A stretch of 6,344 nt of DNA from Nitrospira sp. Lineage in GTDB: Bacteria > Nitrospirota > Nitrospiria > Nitrospirales > Nitrospiraceae. Both the position numbers and the translations under genes were made by a program. The notes under the pieces are model-generated. The model ran no database searches, was not told the DNA's origin, and worked only from the letters and a program-made list of their open reading frames with translations. The stretch is from contig VGXD01000130.1 in the NCBI GenBank assembly GCA_016873525.1, forward strand, positions 1-6,344. Reading direction: 5' to 3'. Positions 5,066 to 6,344 of the stretch are shown piece by piece; position 1 is the stretch's first letter, and each line of letters starts with the position of its first letter.

Positions 5066-6082
5066 ATGGCTGTCCCAGTGTCTCAGATGTATACGGTCGT
5101 CAAATATGTGCTGACGCAGAAAGTCCAAGGGCATGAACGATACCCGCTGGTCCTCATGCTTGAGCCGTTGTTTCGATGCAATTTGGCCTGTGCGGGCTGC
5201 GGCAAGATTCAATATCCCGACCATGTGTTGGACAAGCGTCTGACGCCGGAACAATGCTGGCAGGCGGCCGATGAGTGCGAGGCGCCGATCATCAGCATTC
5301 CCGGCGGGGAACCGCTGATCCATCCCGAGATGCCCGAGATCATCCGCGGGCTGGTTGCGCGGAGGAAATACGTGTACCTCTGCACCAACGCCATTCTCCT
5401 GGAGCGGAAGCTGGACGACTACACCCCCTCCAAGTATTTGACGTTCAGCATCCATATGGACGGCTTGCAGGAAGAGCATGACCTGGCCGTCTGCCGCGAT
5501 GGTGTGTACGAGGTTGCGGCCAAGGCGATTCGCGCGGCCTTGAAGCGGGGGTTTCGGGTCACGACGAACACGACCCTCTTTGAGGATGCGAATCCCGAGC
5601 GCGTGCGCGCCTTCTTCGATGAGATGATGGGGCTGGGGGTCGAGGGCATGATGATCTCTCCCGGCTACAGCTACCAAAAAGCTCCGGACCAGAAAAATTT
5701 TCTCAAGCGGAGCCGGACCCACGAGTTGTTCGCCCGCATTCTGGGCGATCGCAAGCGCAGCTGGCGCTTCAATCAATCCCCGCTCTTCCTGGAGTTTCTT
5801 ATGGGGAAGCGGGACTATCAGTGCACGCCCTGGGGCAATCCCACCTACAATATTTTCGGCTGGCAGAAGCCCTGTTACCTGTTGCAGGAAGGCTATGCCA
5901 AGACCTTCCAGGAACTCATGGCCGACACCGAGTGGGGGCGGTATGGGGTGGGGCGGAATGAGAAGTGCGCCGACTGCATGGTGCACTGCGGCTACGAAGC
6001 CTCCGCCGTCGAGGATACCTTCGGCTCCTGGTCCGGCTTTGGGCGAACCGTGAAAGCCACTCTCTTGCCCAATGCGCGGTAG
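5066..6082 (+). CDS. hpnH: Adenosylhopane synthase HpnH (radical SAM)
   Basis: This 338-residue radical SAM enzyme adds the 5'-deoxyadenosyl radical to diploptene to give adenosylhopane, the first step in building the C35 hopanoid side chain; HpnG then removes adenine. The cluster motif CNLACAGC (38-45) supplies Cys38, Cys42 and Cys45 in CX3CX2C spacing. The SAM-binding GGEP lies at 80-83, and THE barrel continues through SIHMDG (128-133) and TTNTTLFE (166-173). Cys106 in YLCTN matches the cysteine I recall as important in work on the Streptomyces coelicolor enzyme. The C-terminal part has Cys253, Cys270 and the cluster CADCMVHCGYE (Cys301, Cys304, Cys308) characteristic of HpnH. Length is normal. 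ATG 5066 has AGAGGAG (5053-5059) six bases upstream. Neither squalene-hopene cyclase nor hpnG is in the window, but the MEP genes upstream fit a hopanoid setting. Confidence 0.95.
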   Translation: MAVPVSQMYTVVKYVLTQKVQGHERYPLVLMLEPLFRCNLACAGCGKIQYPDHVLDKRLTPEQCWQAADECEAPIISIPGGEPLIHPEMPEIIRGLVARRKYVYLCTNAILLERKLDDYTPSKYLTFSIHMDGLQEEHDLAVCRDGVYEVAAKAIRAALKRGFRVTTNTTLFEDANPERVRAFFDEMMGLGVEGMMISPGYSYQKAPDQKNFLKRSRTHELFARILGDRKRSWRFNQSPLFLEFLMGKRDYQCTPWGNPTYNIFGWQKPCYLLQEGYAKTFQELMADTEWGRYGVGRNEKCADCMVHCGYEASAVEDTFGSWSGFGRTVKATLLPNAR

Positions 6083-6125
6083 TGTGTAAGAGGCGCGGCG
6101 CGCGGCCTTGTGATGCGGTGATGCA

Positions 6126-6344
6126 ATGACGGATTCGAAAAATCATGGACCGGAGACCGGGGCCCTTGAAGGGCGCGTGTTTCGTCCGCGCACGCCCAGG
6201 GAATTGGCGGAAGCGGTGGAGCAGGCCTTCGATTATCGCGGAGACGTCACGCTGAAGTTGCGATCCGGAGAGACGATCGAGGGGTATCTGTTTAACCGGA
6301 TTGCGACCGGGTCGCGTCCCCCGCTCCAAGTCTTTCCCCAGGGA
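6126..6344 (+). CDS. Small Sm/SH3-like protein of unknown function (3' end cut by window)
   Basis: The frame is open from ATG 6126 to the window edge, giving 73 residues with no stop. I do not recognise a named family. The first 18 or so residues are polar and probably flexible. The motif FRPRTPRELAEAVEQAFDY (19-37) looks like a short helix. It is followed by GDVTLKLRSGETIEGYLFN (39-57), whose alternating hydrophobic pattern and SG-turn resemble a small beta-barrel of the Sm/LSm or SH3 type. No signal peptide or membrane segment is visible. The start has only a weak GGTGA four bases upstream; an in-frame stop at 6111-6113 excludes a longer upstream start. It begins 43 bases after hpnH with no terminator between, so it is probably co-transcribed. 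Any hopanoid or RNA-binding role is speculation. Confidence 0.7.
   Translation, partial: MTDSKNHGPETGALEGRVFRPRTPRELAEAVEQAFDYRGDVTLKLRSGETIEGYLFNRIATGSRPPLQVFPQG

Noticed and set aside
4670..5114. Three short + strand frames (67, 97 and 82 codons) around the tRNA
   Set aside because: All run through the tRNA gene, lack good ribosome binding sites and have no recognisable content.
4970..5986. 338-codon open frame on the - strand across hpnH
   Set aside because: It is antisense to hpnH. Its length equals that of hpnH by coincidence, and no domain is recognisable.

Overview
The window is about 60% GC by eye and all of its genes lie on the + strand. It reads as a bacterial chromosomal segment devoted to isoprenoid, hopanoid and outer-membrane lipid functions. 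The gene content (an Mla-type lipid transport pair, two MEP-pathway genes and the hopanoid radical SAM enzyme HpnH), the GC content and the flavour of the proteins fit a diderm, hopanoid-forming bacterium. From memory, this combination best fits Nitrospira (Nitrospirota). That assignment is inference; no rRNA or other phylogenetic marker is present.

Layout. (1) Positions 1-1171: the possible last codons of an upstream gene, then mlaD (membrane-anchored MCE-domain protein) and mlaC (periplasmic phospholipid carrier of the Ttg2D/HpnM family), close enough to be one operon. (2) 1172-1466: a 295-base intergenic region with two strong hairpins, candidate promoter elements and a third inverted repeat in the probable dxs leader. 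(3) 1467-4669: dxs and ispG, the first and the penultimate enzymes of the MEP pathway, 23 bases apart. (4) 4670-5065: non-coding except for a well-formed tRNA-Cys(GCA) at 4852-4927 and a 9-bp perfect hairpin just before the next ribosome binding site. (5) 5066-6082: hpnH, adenosylhopane synthase. (6) 6126 to the window edge: the first 73 codons of a small protein with an Sm/SH3-like sequence pattern, function unknown.

How the genes may work together. Dxs and IspG help make the C5 isoprenoid units from which squalene and hopene derive. HpnH adds the adenosyl group that starts the extended hopanoid side chain. MlaD and MlaC belong to a machine that moves lipids between the two membranes. Squalene-hopene cyclase, squalene synthesis genes, hpnG and the Mla permease/ATPase are not in the window, so the link is by neighbourhood only.

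The genes look intact and conventional. No mobile element, CRISPR array or defence system was seen. Points worth a second look are the altered cofactor-site motifs in Dxs, the Pro-to-Ile change in the IspG NGPGE motif, C-terminal tails on both MEP enzymes, the intergenic hairpins, and the uncharacterised small protein after hpnH.
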